A DNA stretch of 35,048 nt from a candidate division KSB1 bacterium (GCA_022566355.1 JADFJB010000039.1:1-35048), one strand, 5' to 3'. Positions 1-9,090 are shown, numbered from the stretch's first letter. Program-made: numbers and translations. Notes: generated from the letters alone by a model not told the origin.

Positions 1-186
1 CCTCATCAGAAAAGGGATGTCTGTTTATAACAGCGTGTTTGTATTTTGTTTTGTTCTGTTATTTGTTCTTTAAATCTTGCTTCTGTTAAAGTAAGAAAAG
101 AGTTACTATGCCTAAGTTTTGCTGGCATCTGATAAAATTCCTTGACTTTTTACATAACAGCCTTTCGACCTTGCTCAAGATAAACT

Positions 187-207
187 CCGTCGAAGGGCTT
201 CGTCGAA
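187..207. repeat. short palindrome in intergenic DNA
   Basis: Near-perfect inverted repeat with arms cgtcgaag and cttcgtcg (one mismatch). It lies downstream of the symporter gene's 3' end. It could act as a weak hairpin or be a dispersed palindrome. The rest of positions 1-238 shows no gene I can support. Confidence 0.35.
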
Positions 208-238
208 ATGACATTCTGTTAATTTTTCAGAGTTACTA

Positions 239-1633
239 TTACTTTTTCCTTAAAAAACCCAATATCCACCAACCTATCGAAACTACAAGTCCCGGGTACA
301 TGGGTTCAATTCCCAGGACATAAACGGGTTGGTTGGCAACGGCCATAACATATCCTGAAATCAACCAAAAGATAGAAACCACACTCGTCGTTACCATCAT
401 TCTGAATGTAGATTCTGCGCTCAACTTCAACCGTGGGAAAAAGCTGGTCCAGATCGGAATCAAAAGAACCGGAATAGCGACCGAACCCAAAATATACCAA
501 ATATCGATGACGGATTGAAATCCAATTGCGAGAAAAATAGAAAGAACCAGGCTGGCCAGCAAACCCCAACGGGTGAATAGTATGATTTTTTTTGGATTAT
601 CTTTGCTGCCGCGTAATCGCCAGATAAAATCCCGCCCCAGGGTGATCGCAGAAAGAAAGGAATAACTATCCAGGGAAGACATAATGATCGCCAACATTCC
701 AACCAGGAAAATTCCCTTTATTCCGACCGGTAAAACCAGCTCACCCAACAACGGAAATGCCATGACCGGATCGATACCTTCCAAGGCGAATCGTGCATAA
801 AATCCGGCGGAAAGTGTCATCATATCAAACACAAACCAGAAACCTATAGCGGTAAGAATTCCCTTTCTGGCAATGTTTTCATTTTTCGCAGCGGAACAGC
901 GTTGGTAAAAAGAAGGACTGACGATTGTCCAAAGTGCGATGATCACCCAGGCTCCTATTTTCTGAATGGATAATTTACCAACCAGGCTAGTATGGCCGGC
1001 CGGTAATTGCGGCAGAAGTTCAAATAGATTGCCAAGTTTAGCCCAGGCAAATGGCAGCAAAATACCAAAACCGGCAAACATCAGAAAAAATTGCAGGATG
1101 TCCGTTCTCACGACAGCGCGAAAGCCACCAAACATAACGTAAATTGTCGAGAATAAAGCGCCAACTAGAATTGAAACAGTTATCGACCAGCCAAAAACCA
1201 GGTGGATCAAAACGCCGACCATTAACACATAAGGAGCGGGGGAGACCAATATAAATGTAAAGAAACTACCAAGCAATCCTGTTGATTTATTGTAGCTGGC
1301 ATAAAGTTGGTCCGGCAGCGTATAATGCTGGTTACGATGAATTTTGGGCGCTAAATACAGTGCATAGAGCAATGCGAAGACATAATAAAAAAAGCCCTGG
1401 GTGAACCAGCTTACCAGGCCGAATTGATAGGTAAACTCGCCAACCCCAAGAATCCCCCCGTAAAACGTGGAAACCAATGTGGCGACAAAAGCGCCCAAAC
1501 TGAGTTTGCGACCGGCGATGAGAAAATCGTCGTTGCTTTTTTGTTTGGGTGATTTAAAAATGCCCAGTACGATTAAACCAATGAAATACAGGAGAACAAA
1601 AAAGACATCCCAAAAATGAAGTTCAAATTGCAT
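239..1633 (-). CDS. sodium:solute symporter (SSS) family transporter
   Basis: The 464-residue polytopic inner-membrane protein has about 12 hydrophobic segments. Its N-terminus carries the SSS hallmark of a first helix, a short basic loop, a DDFLIAGRKL segment (about residues 35-44) and a glycine-rich second helix. In this family the N-terminal signature and the LeuT-type fold couple uptake of a solute (sugar, amino acid, carboxylate or similar) to sodium entry. The substrate cannot be read from the sequence. A second conserved stretch, MSSLDSYSFLSAITLGRDF (about 315-335), is the SSS segment that normally contributes to the Na2 site. The length is slightly short for the family but both ends look complete. 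It is transcribed alone on the minus strand, divergently from the DUF4870 gene. Confidence 0.9.
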   Translation of the reverse strand: MQFELHFWDVFFVLLYFIGLIVLGIFKSPKQKSNDDFLIAGRKLSLGAFVATLVSTFYGGILGVGEFTYQFGLVSWFTQGFFYYVFALLYALYLAPKIHRNQHYTLPDQLYASYNKSTGLLGSFFTFILVSPAPYVLMVGVLIHLVFGWSITVSILVGALFSTIYVMFGGFRAVVRTDILQFFLMFAGFGILLPFAWAKLGNLFELLPQLPAGHTSLVGKLSIQKIGAWVIIALWTIVSPSFYQRCSAAKNENIARKGILTAIGFWFVFDMMTLSAGFYARFALEGIDPVMAFPLLGELVLPVGIKGIFLVGMLAIIMSSLDSYSFLSAITLGRDFIWRLRGSKDNPKKIILFTRWGLLASLVLSIFLAIGFQSVIDIWYILGSVAIPVLLIPIWTSFFPRLKLSAESTFRMMVTTSVVSIFWLISGYVMAVANQPVYVLGIEPMYPGLVVSIGWWILGFLRKK

Positions 1634-1771
1634 AATAGAATTTTAATGTAACTTTGTTCTAATCACAATAGTAGATTTAAGATATGAATACTCTAGAAAT
1701 TTACTGTATCATAACTACTTTTGAGACGTAAACAAATTTTGACAGAATAATTTATAATCAAAGGAGAAAAA

Positions 1772-2161
1772 ATGGAAAAGTCCAGCGATGCGGCAATCAA
1801 CCAAAATGCAGAAATTAGTGCAATTAGCAAAGATGAACGAGTGTGGGCTTTGCTATGCCACATCAGCGCCTTTGCGTGTTTTGTCTTCCCTTTTGGCAAT
1901 ATTATTGCGCCATTGATCGTCTGGGTTTTAAAGAAAGATGAATCCCCTTTCATCGACGACCAGGGAAAAGAAGCCCTCAATTTTCAAATAACCGTAACCA
2001 TATTTTTCTTTATATCGATCATATTGATCTTTGTTGTTGTGGGAATTCCTTTATTAATCGGACTATTTTTCTTCAATATAATTTTTACGATTATTGCGGC
2101 TTTAAAAGCCAATGATGGTGAAAAATACAGGTATCCTATCAATATGAGGTTTATTGATTAG
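1772..2161 (+). CDS. DUF4870 domain small membrane protein
   Basis: The protein has 129 residues. A polar N-terminal tail of about 25 residues is followed by three to four hydrophobic helices. The pattern ERVWALLCHISAF (about 27-39), a loop containing DDQGKEALNFQ (about 65-75) and a C-terminal YPINMRFI fits the DUF4870/Tic20-like family of small bacterial membrane proteins, whose function is unknown. A strong ribosome-binding site (aaaggag, about 1760-1766) supports the ATG at 1772. It is a single-gene unit, divergent from the symporter. Confidence 0.85.
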   Translation: MEKSSDAAINQNAEISAISKDERVWALLCHISAFACFVFPFGNIIAPLIVWVLKKDESPFIDDQGKEALNFQITVTIFFFISIILIFVVVGIPLLIGLFFFNIIFTIIAALKANDGEKYRYPINMRFID

Positions 2162-2191
2162 GGTCAGAACGAAAACACCCATCATTCTGTC

Positions 2192-2216
2192 ATTCCCGCA
2201 TGTTTTAAGCGGGAAT
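2192..2216. repeat. palindromic intergenic hairpin
   Basis: Arms attcccgc and gcgggaat are perfectly complementary around a 9-nt loop. It sits between the convergent ends of the DUF4870 gene and mltF, so it may serve as a two-way terminator, though there is no long T tract. This type of gcgggaat palindrome is a common dispersed intergenic element in bacteria. Confidence 0.55.
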
Positions 2217-2274
2217 CTACATTGCTTGGAATAATTAGATCCGGTTCAAAAGTTCAATTTTGTTAACTATGATT

Positions 2275-3738
2275 TTATTGGGATAGACCTGCTGCTTCTT
2301 GCGGAGATAATTCCAGGTAGTGCTGGTATCTTTCCAGGATTTCTCTTACATATTTAACCGGCTCTGAACCCCGGCAGTAACCAAATTCTACTACCACGTC
2401 ATTGAAAAATTCCGGTTTTGATTTTTGCTCGAGGTAATATTCCACATTGTCTTTCCATATATTGGGATCTCCGCCAAATTTTATGGCAAGGTTCCTCGCG
2501 TCCTGGACATGGCCTTGTCCCACATTGTAAGAGGCTAAAATAAACAATTTTCGTTCTTCAGGATCAGGGATAATTTCGATCCAATTAGAATCAAGCCATT
2601 GTAAAAAACTGACGCCTGCCTTCAGGTTTTCAACCGGATCGTAGAGATTTGTCACGCCAAACATTTTACCGGTTCTTGATAAGACCTGCATTAAACCGAT
2701 GGCTCCCATCCATGATTTTGTGGTTGGGTCGAATTGAGATTCCTGGTAGACCTGGGATACCAATAGGCGCCAATCCCAGCCCAGGGAATCGGCATGCTGC
2801 TGCAATAGTGAATCATAGGGAGAAATATTGCCCTTGCCGACATAAAGGAATTCGCTTTTAACCCGCTTCTTAAATGCATATCGATTTTTGTAATATTTAT
2901 TGTAAAGAACATTAAAAAGGGCGCCGGATTTTAATTGTTTTAAGGTTTTGTTAATTGCCTTTTGTAATTCCGGTGAATTTTTTCGAACCGCCCATGCGAT
3001 TCTCTGGGACAGGCTTACCGGGGTAGCTACATCGATATTATCATAATTCGCTTGGTTAATCAGGGCGACATTTTGATCGGCAATTGCGTACTCAATTTCC
3101 TTCCCGGCAACCATTTTAATGAGATCTTCACTGGTCACACCCACCGGCGCTTCGATAATATGAATGTCTCCGCCAATTTCTTCCGATAGATTTTGTAATC
3201 TTGAGATGTAGGCCGAGCCTTTGCGAACGTGAACCGAATCGCCGATCAAGTCAACCGGATCGCGAATTAATTCTCGTCCGATTTCATGAAGTTTCATTTT
3301 ACGCCAGTTATCCGGTTTCCGTTGAACCAGGACTTGCCGGGTTAAGGTGTGATGTTCACTGAAAGCTACTCTTTCTTGCCGTTGTTTGGTAACCGTTAAG
3401 TTGAATGCGATCAAATCGCCTACACCTTCGTTTAGCAAGGTGAACATTTCATCCAGGTCGTGAGCCAGCACAATATCGAAATCCAGCCCCATGGAGTCGG
3501 CAACCTGGCTCAGGAGTTCATATTCAAATCCCATAGGTTGGCCCCGGTAAATAAAATAGCTGATCGCCGAATACCCGGTAATTGCCGTAAGTTTGCCGCG
3601 CTAATTTATCTGGGCCAGATCGATTGCTACTTTAGGTTGGAATTCTTTCTTGCTTTGACAACTCAGAGTAAGAATTAGGAGAGATAGGATTGCCCCGGTT
3701 TTAGAAAGGGTTTTGCAGTTGTTTAAAATATTCTGCAT
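2275..3738 (-). pseudogene. mltF: membrane-bound lytic murein transglycosylase F, interrupted by TAG
   Basis: Read from an ATG at 3738-3736, the frame encodes a lipoprotein-like signal peptide ending LILTLSC, a short linker, then an in-frame TAG (3603-3601, codon 46). It continues without a shift into a solute-binding-protein type 3 domain and a C-terminal SLT (lysozyme-like) domain with the catalytic Glu in YQESQFDP. MltF cleaves peptidoglycan glycan strands at the outer membrane. The residues right after the stop (RGKLTAITG) are what normally follow the linker in this family, and the expected residue at the stop is Lys or similar, one base from TAG. The longest intact ORF starts at an internal ATG (3534) and would lack the signal peptide and first strand, so it is unlikely to be exported. 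Restored length is 487 residues, normal for MltF. It is a recent nonsense mutation, a sequencing error, or, less likely, read through. Confidence 0.85.
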
Positions 3739-4044
3739 GATTGAAAATTTTTATTATATTGGCTCGATTGTTAGTTTGATGAATTAAAAATTGAAGTTAA
3801 ATAATCCGGAGATTAAATACAATAGTTAATAAGACGATGTAAATTGTTAACGTAGGAGCTGCATACTAATGCCTTTACCCTGCCAAAGTCCTGAGATGTT
3901 GTCCCGGAAAAATTTCATTCGAATTTGTATTTCGTTGTTTTGTAAAGCCAATTTTGTTAATCAACGTATTGAATAAATCAACCGATGAAACAGCTTGACA
4001 CCTGAAATTAATTATACTATATTCAATGCCGATATAGAAATTAT
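3739..4044. other. intergenic region, no supported gene
   Basis: AT-rich. It should contain the mltF promoter on the minus strand. A 35-codon frame (3869-3976) with a weak upstream taggag is present but resembles nothing I know, so I do not call it a gene. Confidence 0.5.
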
Positions 4045-4110
4045 TCCGGCGTAGCTCAGTTGGCAGAGCGAGTGGCTGTTATCCCGACGGGTCGGGACGT
4101 AGGTTCGAGT
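4045..4110 (+). pseudogene. damaged tRNA-Asn copy
   Basis: The first 37 nt (4045-4081) are identical to the intact tRNA-Asn 104 bp downstream, covering acceptor arm, D arm and anticodon stem up to the GTTA of the loop. The 11 nt that should follow are replaced by 17 nt (4082-4098) forming a perfect self-complementary hairpin, tcccgac-gg-gtcggga. Sequence matching the T arm (gtaggttcgagt, 4099-4110) then resumes, after which the 3' T-stem and acceptor arm are lost. It cannot fold as a tRNA. The shared leader bases upstream suggest a local duplication that was then damaged. Confidence 0.85.
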
Positions 4111-4148
4111 TTCAATGTTAAGTAAAAATTTATAAGATAAAAATATAT

Positions 4149-4221
4149 TCCGGCGTAGCTCAGTTGGCAGAGCGAGTGGCTGTTAACCACTAAGTCGTAG
4201 GTTCGAGTCCTACCGCCGGAG
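4149..4221 (+). tRNA. tRNA-Asn (anticodon GUU)
   Basis: A full cloverleaf of 73 nt can be drawn: acceptor TCCGGCG/CGCCGGA, D stem GCTC/GAGC, anticodon stem AGTGG/CCACT with loop CTGTTAA (anticodon GTT), five-base variable loop, and T stem GTAGG/CCTAC with loop TTCGAGT. The discriminator is G. CCA is not encoded (gca follows), so it must be added after transcription. Confidence 0.96.
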
Positions 4222-4704
4222 CAAGTGACTTCATAAAATGGGGAATTAATTAATCACCAAACCTACCAATGCTGAGATTACACATTTCGCAATAAAAAGA
4301 AAAACTTGTCTTTTAAATGATGTTCTAGAAAAAACCCATTTATCTCATCGAATAATATTTTATAAGAGCCGGAGGAGAAATGTAATATGACACTTAAATT
4401 TCCTCAGCTTTTGTAGCACAAAACACGATTAGAATATCACGCATTCTATTTTTAATAAATTTTACACACCTACCGTTTAAGTAAAAATTGAATTAATTTG
4501 GTGAATTGATAGATAGTAATGAAAATGGAAATACATGCCGATAGAAAAAGAAAATCAGAAGAGGCGCTGGTGCGTTGGGCAAGATCGGAAGATAAGTAAG
4601 GAAAGTGGTTGACGAGAAAGATGGAATTCATTTAAACTGAGATCAACGAGTTGAATTCACAAAAAGAATACGAATCTTTTTCATTTCTAATTAAGGAGTT
4701 CAGA
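4222..4704. other. intergenic region with very short frames only
   Basis: No gene longer than about 30 codons is supportable. A strong ribosome-binding-site-like ggaggag (about 4372-4378) precedes atgtaatatg, which opens only a 9-codon frame before TAG. A 26-codon frame (4519-4599), rich in charged residues, also lacks recognisable homology. These look like remnants in a decaying region. An aaggag at 4693-4698 serves the following porin pseudogene. Confidence 0.5.
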
Positions 4705-5550
4705 ATGAGTCAAAGAGTCAAAAATTTCAGTATGATTATGTTTCTTTTATGTGCCGGATTGATCTGGGGTACTGCTTAGGTGAATGCGCAGTAAAGATTG
4801 CTCATCGGTGGATACGGAAACATGCATTATATGAATCACAACGGCATGCCGCAGTTTGTTAATGCGGCGGATTTGAACAACGGTTTCTTTCAAATTCGAG
4901 AGTTCTCACTCTTCTTCGATTTTGCCATTACGGATGCGATCGTCGCATCAACTGAACTTGAGGCGGGAGACAATGGACACAGGTATGTTGCTAACTATGC
5001 CTACGTCGATATAGAAGTGTTTGAAAACTTCAGCTTCCGGGTTGGGAAAGTGCTGGTGCCATTCCTTTCTTACAATGAGAATAAGCCAAATTTCAAACAA
5101 AACCTTATGAGTCAACCCTTCACTGCATGGAATGTGGTTCCGGTAAATGGCATTGCGCAACAGTTTCATGGTTTTGGTTGGGGGGATGCTGGCGTCACGC
5201 TGAACGGGCACACTGCCCTGGGAGAAGCAGGCATGCTGGACGTTAAATTTTCTGTGATCAACGGCATCGGATCAGAATCAAACGTCCTGGACGGCAATTC
5301 CCTGCAGCTGGATGCTGGTATGATGAAGCCAGTCGTTCGTATCAGAGATGGATTAATCCAAAATCGAGTAGCCACTGAGCTGATTGACAACAATGACGAC
5401 AAAGCAACAGTATTAAAGGCTTCGTTTAAAACACCTGAAATCCCATTAGAGGTTGGCTTTTCCTGGTATCGAGGCTCCTGGAACAAGGCAGGCGACAAGA
5501 ACCTAAACAATGCAAGGACTGCATCTGAATTGGCTTGCGCGATGGGTTGA
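4705..5550 (+). pseudogene. outer-membrane porin-like protein, two stops and truncated 3' end
   Basis: A good ribosome-binding site (aaggag) and ATG at 4705 open a typical signal peptide. The frame then meets TAG (4777-4779) and TAA (4792-4794) exactly at the expected cleavage region (GTA-stop-VNAQ-stop-RLLIGGYG). It continues in the same frame for about 240 codons of beta-barrel-like sequence. Alternating polar/aromatic strands and a segment like FRVGKVLVPFLSYNENKPNF are typical of OprP/phosphate-selective-type porins, where the strand motif GKxxVPFxxxNEN is common. The barrel is only about half a normal porin. Around position 5520 the reading becomes unrelated and merges into an H-NOX relic, so the 3' half has been deleted. 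The downstream ORF could start only at an internal TTG (4798), without export signal. Confidence 0.8.
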
Positions 5551-5687
5551 CTAGATTCATGATTGGATAAGAGAAGGGACTCGCCAAAGATGTTTGAGCT
5601 GAATTGTAATGTGCGGATCATATTGAAAAAAGTGAAGGCGCTGACCACGATCAGTTTCTGGTCACACTTGTTAGTGCATCAACATAA
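5529..5687 (+). pseudogene. C-terminal relic of an H-NOX (heme NO/O2-binding) protein
   Basis: Reading the phase that ends at TAA 5685-5687 gives IGLRDGLTRFMIG, stop, EKGLAK. A one-base slip then gives KMFELNCNVR, and a return to the first phase gives HIEKSEGADHDQFLVTLVSAST, stop. This matches, in order, the last two helices and the final strand of H-NOX/HNOB domains (compare REGLxxxVIGxIK...xxCDHTQFLI in soluble guanylate cyclase beta). In-frame stops and two compensating slips show it is dead. It lies directly 5' of a kinase bearing an HNOBA domain, the standard partner domain, which makes the identification stronger than the short length alone would. The heme-binding N-terminal portion has been deleted. 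Confidence 0.72.
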
Positions 5688-5700
5688 AGTTTGAAGAAGA

Positions 5701-7845
5701 ATGCTTACTATCGAAGGCCAAGACCTCGACAAGACATTCCCATTTTTCCTCGCGATTGACTCGTCTTGCAGAATAATCCAGGCAGGCAGTTCTCTAATTA
5801 GCCTTGATCAGGAAATTGAAGGAGAACTGCTGCTGAGAAAATTTAAAGTCCTTCAACCAGTGATTGCAATAGACTTTGAGAAAATCTGCGATGCTGCGGG
5901 CGCCACCTTCATATTGCAGCATATCGAAAGTGGCTTGTTATACAGATACGAGGTCATTATCCCGAAGGGGAATACACAGCTCCTTTTTATTGGTTCTCCC
6001 CAACTGAAAAGTATGGAAGACTTCAACCGCTATGGCCTTAGCATGATGCACTTTGCGCTGCATGACACAATTCGCGATTACGCATTAGTATTGAATTCTA
6101 AAAATATGCTGGTTAGTAAGACTAAAGCCCTTTCCAGTAAGCTGGAGCTATCAAATAGTCAACTGGAGGCTAAGGTTGCTGAGAGAACCAGCGAATTGGA
6201 AAAAGTCAAAGAAGCAGCAGTTGCAGCAAATACTGCCAAGAGCGAATTCCTCGCTAATATGAGCCATGAAATCCGAACGCCGATGAACGGTATCATTGGC
6301 ATGACTGAGCTGGTTCTGGACACTGAGCTTAATTCCGAACAAAGAGAATATTTGGATGTTGTAAAATCATCAACGAATTTGCTCTTATCAATAATTAATG
6401 ATATACTCGACTTTTCCAAGATCGAAGCGGGCAAACTGGAGCTTGAATTCATAAACTTTAGTTTGCGGGATTGTGTTGGTGAGACTGTCAAAACCCTTGC
6501 TATACGCGCTCAAAAGAAGGGCCTGCTATTTGCCTTTCGCATCTCTGCTGAAGTCCCTGATACATTGGTTGGAGATCCTGGCCGGCTGCGACAAATTATA
6601 ACCAATTTGTGTGGAAATGCCATTAAATTTACAGATCACGGTGAAGTTGTACTACAAATTTATCTAGAAAAATCAAACCAGGTTTCCTTAGAATCACAGA
6701 AAAAAAATGTTCGTCTGCAATTTTCTGTTAAGGACACGGGAATAGGAATTCCCAAAGATAAGCAAGCCGTTATTTTTGATTCCTTCAGTCAAGCCGATGG
6801 CAGTACTACCCGTAATTATGGCGGCACCGGTTTAGGATTGACGATTTCAAAACAATTAATCGAGATGATGTCTGGCAGAGTCTGGTTAGAAAGTACAAAG
6901 GGAAAAGGCAGCACATTTTATTTCACCGCATGTTTTGATGTGCAGAAGAAAACAAAGCAGGAATTATTGCCCCTTGCGCCTGAAGAGTTGAAAGACGTCC
7001 CTGTGCTCATTGTAGAAAAGAATGCAACAAACAGGCGCATTCTGGAAGAGATGGTGGGCAATTTACAGATGCAGGTTTCAGCAGTGGACAGCGGCATGGC
7101 AGCGCTAGGGGAAATGAAACAAGCAAACGAATCAGGCAACCCCTTTGCCCTGGTGTTACTTGAATCCAATTTGCCGGAGTTGGATGGTTTTGAACTTGCA
7201 GAACAAATCAAGCAAAATCCTAAACTGGCGGATATGATAATAATTATGCTGCCGACAGTGGGTAAACGAGGCGATGCATCCCGCTGCAAAGAGCTGGGTA
7301 TATCCGCTTATTTAACCAAGCCGATATTACAGACAGAACTGCTGGATGCGATAAAAACTGTGCAGGCCAGGTCAGCTGTTGGCAATAAACAAAATAGCAA
7401 GAAAGAGGAGGGTCAGCCGGCAGAACTGGTCACGCGCCACTCATTACGGGAGGAAAAGCAGCGCCTTAGCATCCTGTTAGCAGAAGACAATAAAATAAAC
7501 CAAAAGGTTGCGGCTAGACTGATAGAAAAACGGGGTCATAAAGTGGAAATAGCCAACGATGGTGCAGAGGCACTTACTTTGTTGGAGCAGGGCCATTTTG
7601 ATTTGATCTTGATGGATATTCAGATGCCGAATCTTGACGGTTTGGCAGCGACGGCAGTCATACGTGAAAATGAAAAGGAAACAGGTGTTCATATCCCCAT
7701 AATCGGTTTGACCGCCCATGCGATGAAAGGTGACAAGGAACGCTTCCTGGCAGCAGGTATGGATGGTTATGTGCCGAAACCGATTCAACCAAAAGAATTG
7801 TTTGAGGTTATAGAAAGTTTTACATCGGTTGATTGGCATGAATAA
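5701..7845 (+). CDS. HNOBA-domain hybrid histidine kinase with pseudo-receiver and receiver
   Basis: 714 residues. Residues about 13-160 match the HNOBA domain of guanylate cyclases: [19 protein letters not shown], a [11 protein letters not shown] segment, then LLFIGSP and [18 protein letters not shown], followed by a coiled coil. Next come HisKA with phosphoacceptor His189 (SHEIRTP), an HATPase_c domain with N box (302-306), DTGIGI (345-350) and GGTGLGL (374-380), a first receiver (about 433-552), and a second receiver (about 590-705) with E595-D596, phosphoacceptor D639 and K693. The first receiver has Glu488 where the phosphorylated Asp should be and E-K (439-440) for the acidic pair, so it is probably not phosphorylated. 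A TGA at 5692-5694 in the same frame fixes the ATG at 5701. It would normally be paired with an H-NOX sensor, of which only a relic remains upstream. After the TAA the frame stays open for 27 codons to TAG 7927-7929, so the original protein may have been longer. Confidence 0.9.
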   Translation: MLTIEGQDLDKTFPFFLAIDSSCRIIQAGSSLISLDQEIEGELLLRKFKVLQPVIAIDFEKICDAAGATFILQHIESGLLYRYEVIIPKGNTQLLFIGSPQLKSMEDFNRYGLSMMHFALHDTIRDYALVLNSKNMLVSKTKALSSKLELSNSQLEAKVAERTSELEKVKEAAVAANTAKSEFLANMSHEIRTPMNGIIGMTELVLDTELNSEQREYLDVVKSSTNLLLSIINDILDFSKIEAGKLELEFINFSLRDCVGETVKTLAIRAQKKGLLFAFRISAEVPDTLVGDPGRLRQIITNLCGNAIKFTDHGEVVLQIYLEKSNQVSLESQKKNVRLQFSVKDTGIGIPKDKQAVIFDSFSQADGSTTRNYGGTGLGLTISKQLIEMMSGRVWLESTKGKGSTFYFTACFDVQKKTKQELLPLAPEELKDVPVLIVEKNATNRRILEEMVGNLQMQVSAVDSGMAALGEMKQANESGNPFALVLLESNLPELDGFELAEQIKQNPKLADMIIIMLPTVGKRGDASRCKELGISAYLTKPILQTELLDAIKTVQARSAVGNKQNSKKEEGQPAELVTRHSLREEKQRLSILLAEDNKINQKVAARLIEKRGHKVEIANDGAEALTLLEQGHFDLILMDIQMPNLDGLAATAVIRENEKETGVHIPIIGLTAHAMKGDKERFLAAGMDGYVPKPIQPKELFEVIESFTSVDWHE

Positions 7846-8000
7846 CCTCATTCAGAAATTTCACTAGAGAATGGTAGAAAAGATGAATGTGTTGAAGGAT
7901 CCTTACAGAGTGACGAGCAGGTTGAATAGTTACAACATTAAAGAAAAACATATAGTTAATTAGTTAAATATGAATCTATCCCTACCGTGAAGCTAACGCG

Positions 8001-8193
8001 ATGTTCGTTCAGGGAAACGCAAAGAGGACATACTTTTACTGGCAAATTGTTTTCTTAAAGACAGATAGAGATATATCCAACAGATGTAAATTCCTTTAGT
8101 GAATCTGTCCAACAAACACTGGTGGGATATAATTATCCCGGCAATGTGCGAGAATTAGAAAACATCATTGGAGCGCTCACCTATTCATTGTAA
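8001..8193 (+). pseudogene. relic of a sigma-54-dependent (NtrC-type) activator
   Basis: Two phases preserve pieces of the AAA+ sigma-54 interaction domain in the right order. NAMFVQ (about 7995-8012) and RKEDILLLANCFLKD (about 8018-8062) correspond to the family's VPPLRERxEDIPLLxxHFL. VGYNYPGNVRELENIIGAL (about 8122-8178) corresponds to the highly conserved YxWPGNVRELxN. A frameshift and a stop (TAG 8066-8068 in the first phase) separate them, and no helix-turn-helix tail follows. Its position after a hybrid kinase suggests it was the cognate response regulator. Start and end are approximate. Confidence 0.75.
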
Positions 8194-8583
8194 GGGTAAT
8201 TTTTTCAAAAAACGCAGACATCTTACTATTATCATGGTGGTTCACCAAAGTAAAAGTCTTGATGAATAAATAGTTATCCAAAACCCTATACACGGCAACC
8301 AAGCCTGGATTTCTAGAAATCTTTCTTTTATATCTTGCTTACTCATAACAACTGAACGCTCCTTCTTTGATAATTTCTATAATTCTATATCCATAAGGGA
8401 ATACTTATTGGACAGTAATTTCTTCTTAGTTAGTTAGTTCCTGCAAATTCGTGCTCATTTATATCATTCAAAGCTATACTAGATTTCAATTCGTACAGTC
8501 TTTTGAAAACTTTAAATTTTGAATTATATTGCATATTACAATACCCAATTAGTAGTTGTAAACATTCATTCTTAAATGGTCAG
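8194..8583. other. intergenic region, no supported gene
   Basis: AT-rich with no complete gene. On the minus strand a 54-codon frame without a good start (8177-8338) looks somewhat protein-like but resembles no family I know and overlaps the activator relic. It may be another eroded gene. Confidence 0.45.
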
Positions 8584-8796
8584 TTTCGTAAATTTCGGCG
8601 ACATATTTTTAAACGAGCTATAGAGTTTGAGTAATTTGCTTATCTCAATTACCCTTCCATAACTTCCCCTTAATCAAGGAGAGAATAACCCTTCTTGTTT
8701 TAAGGAGGGTAGGGGAGGTTTTAAAAATGCTTTTTTTGATATTTATAAGTACAATTTTAATGAGTTACAGTAATTAATTATGTTATTATAGACTAA
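8584..8796 (+). repeat. dispersed palindromic repeat, copy 1
   Basis: About 200 bp, clearly related along its whole length to 11780-11973 in the same orientation. Shared blocks include atttttaaac, tatctcaattaccc, a G/C-rich palindromic core (ending taggggaggtt), and aagtacaattttaat followed by gttacagtaatta. The core hairpins are more degraded here than in copy 2. Confidence 0.85.
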
Positions 8797-8816
8797 TTCT
8801 AAGAAAAGGAAGAAGG

Positions 8817-9014
8817 ATGGAAAGTACAAAAGTATTCACTTTAATATTGTGTTTTTTCGTAAGTGTAGTGGGAAATCCCGCTGGGTTCCAAACAGGATGA
8901 TTTTAGATCATGGCTCCTGCAACTATTATGAAAGATTTTGAAATTGTAGTCATACAAGAACTTGTAGCACTGAGTGATCTCTACATGTTGACTGACCTAG
9001 AAACTGAATGTTAA
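8817..9014 (+). pseudogene. small secreted-protein relic with two in-frame stops
   Basis: A ribosome-binding site (ggaagaagg) precedes ATG 8817, which opens a hydrophobic signal-peptide-like sequence (MESTKVFTLILCFFVSVVG). TGA occurs at 8898-8900 and TAG at 8904-8906. The same frame then resumes for 36 codons (MAPATIMKDFEIVV...) to TAA 9012-9014. No family is recognised. The signal-peptide character and good start argue for a former gene, but the second half could be chance. Confidence 0.45.
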
Positions 9015-9090
9015 ATGAACAGATGAAATTGATGAGGTGTAGGCAAAATCATAGTTCAAGTCATACTGCGGTAAAGAAAGGCTTTTGTCA

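Noticed and set aside
8177-8338. Minus-strand 54-codon frame
   Set aside because: Protein-like in composition but with no usable start, no known family and overlap with the better supported activator relic.
3601-9014. Stop-codon recoding
   Set aside because: TAG, TAA and TGA are all found in the broken genes, frameshifts also occur, and intact genes end normally, so decay explains the data better.
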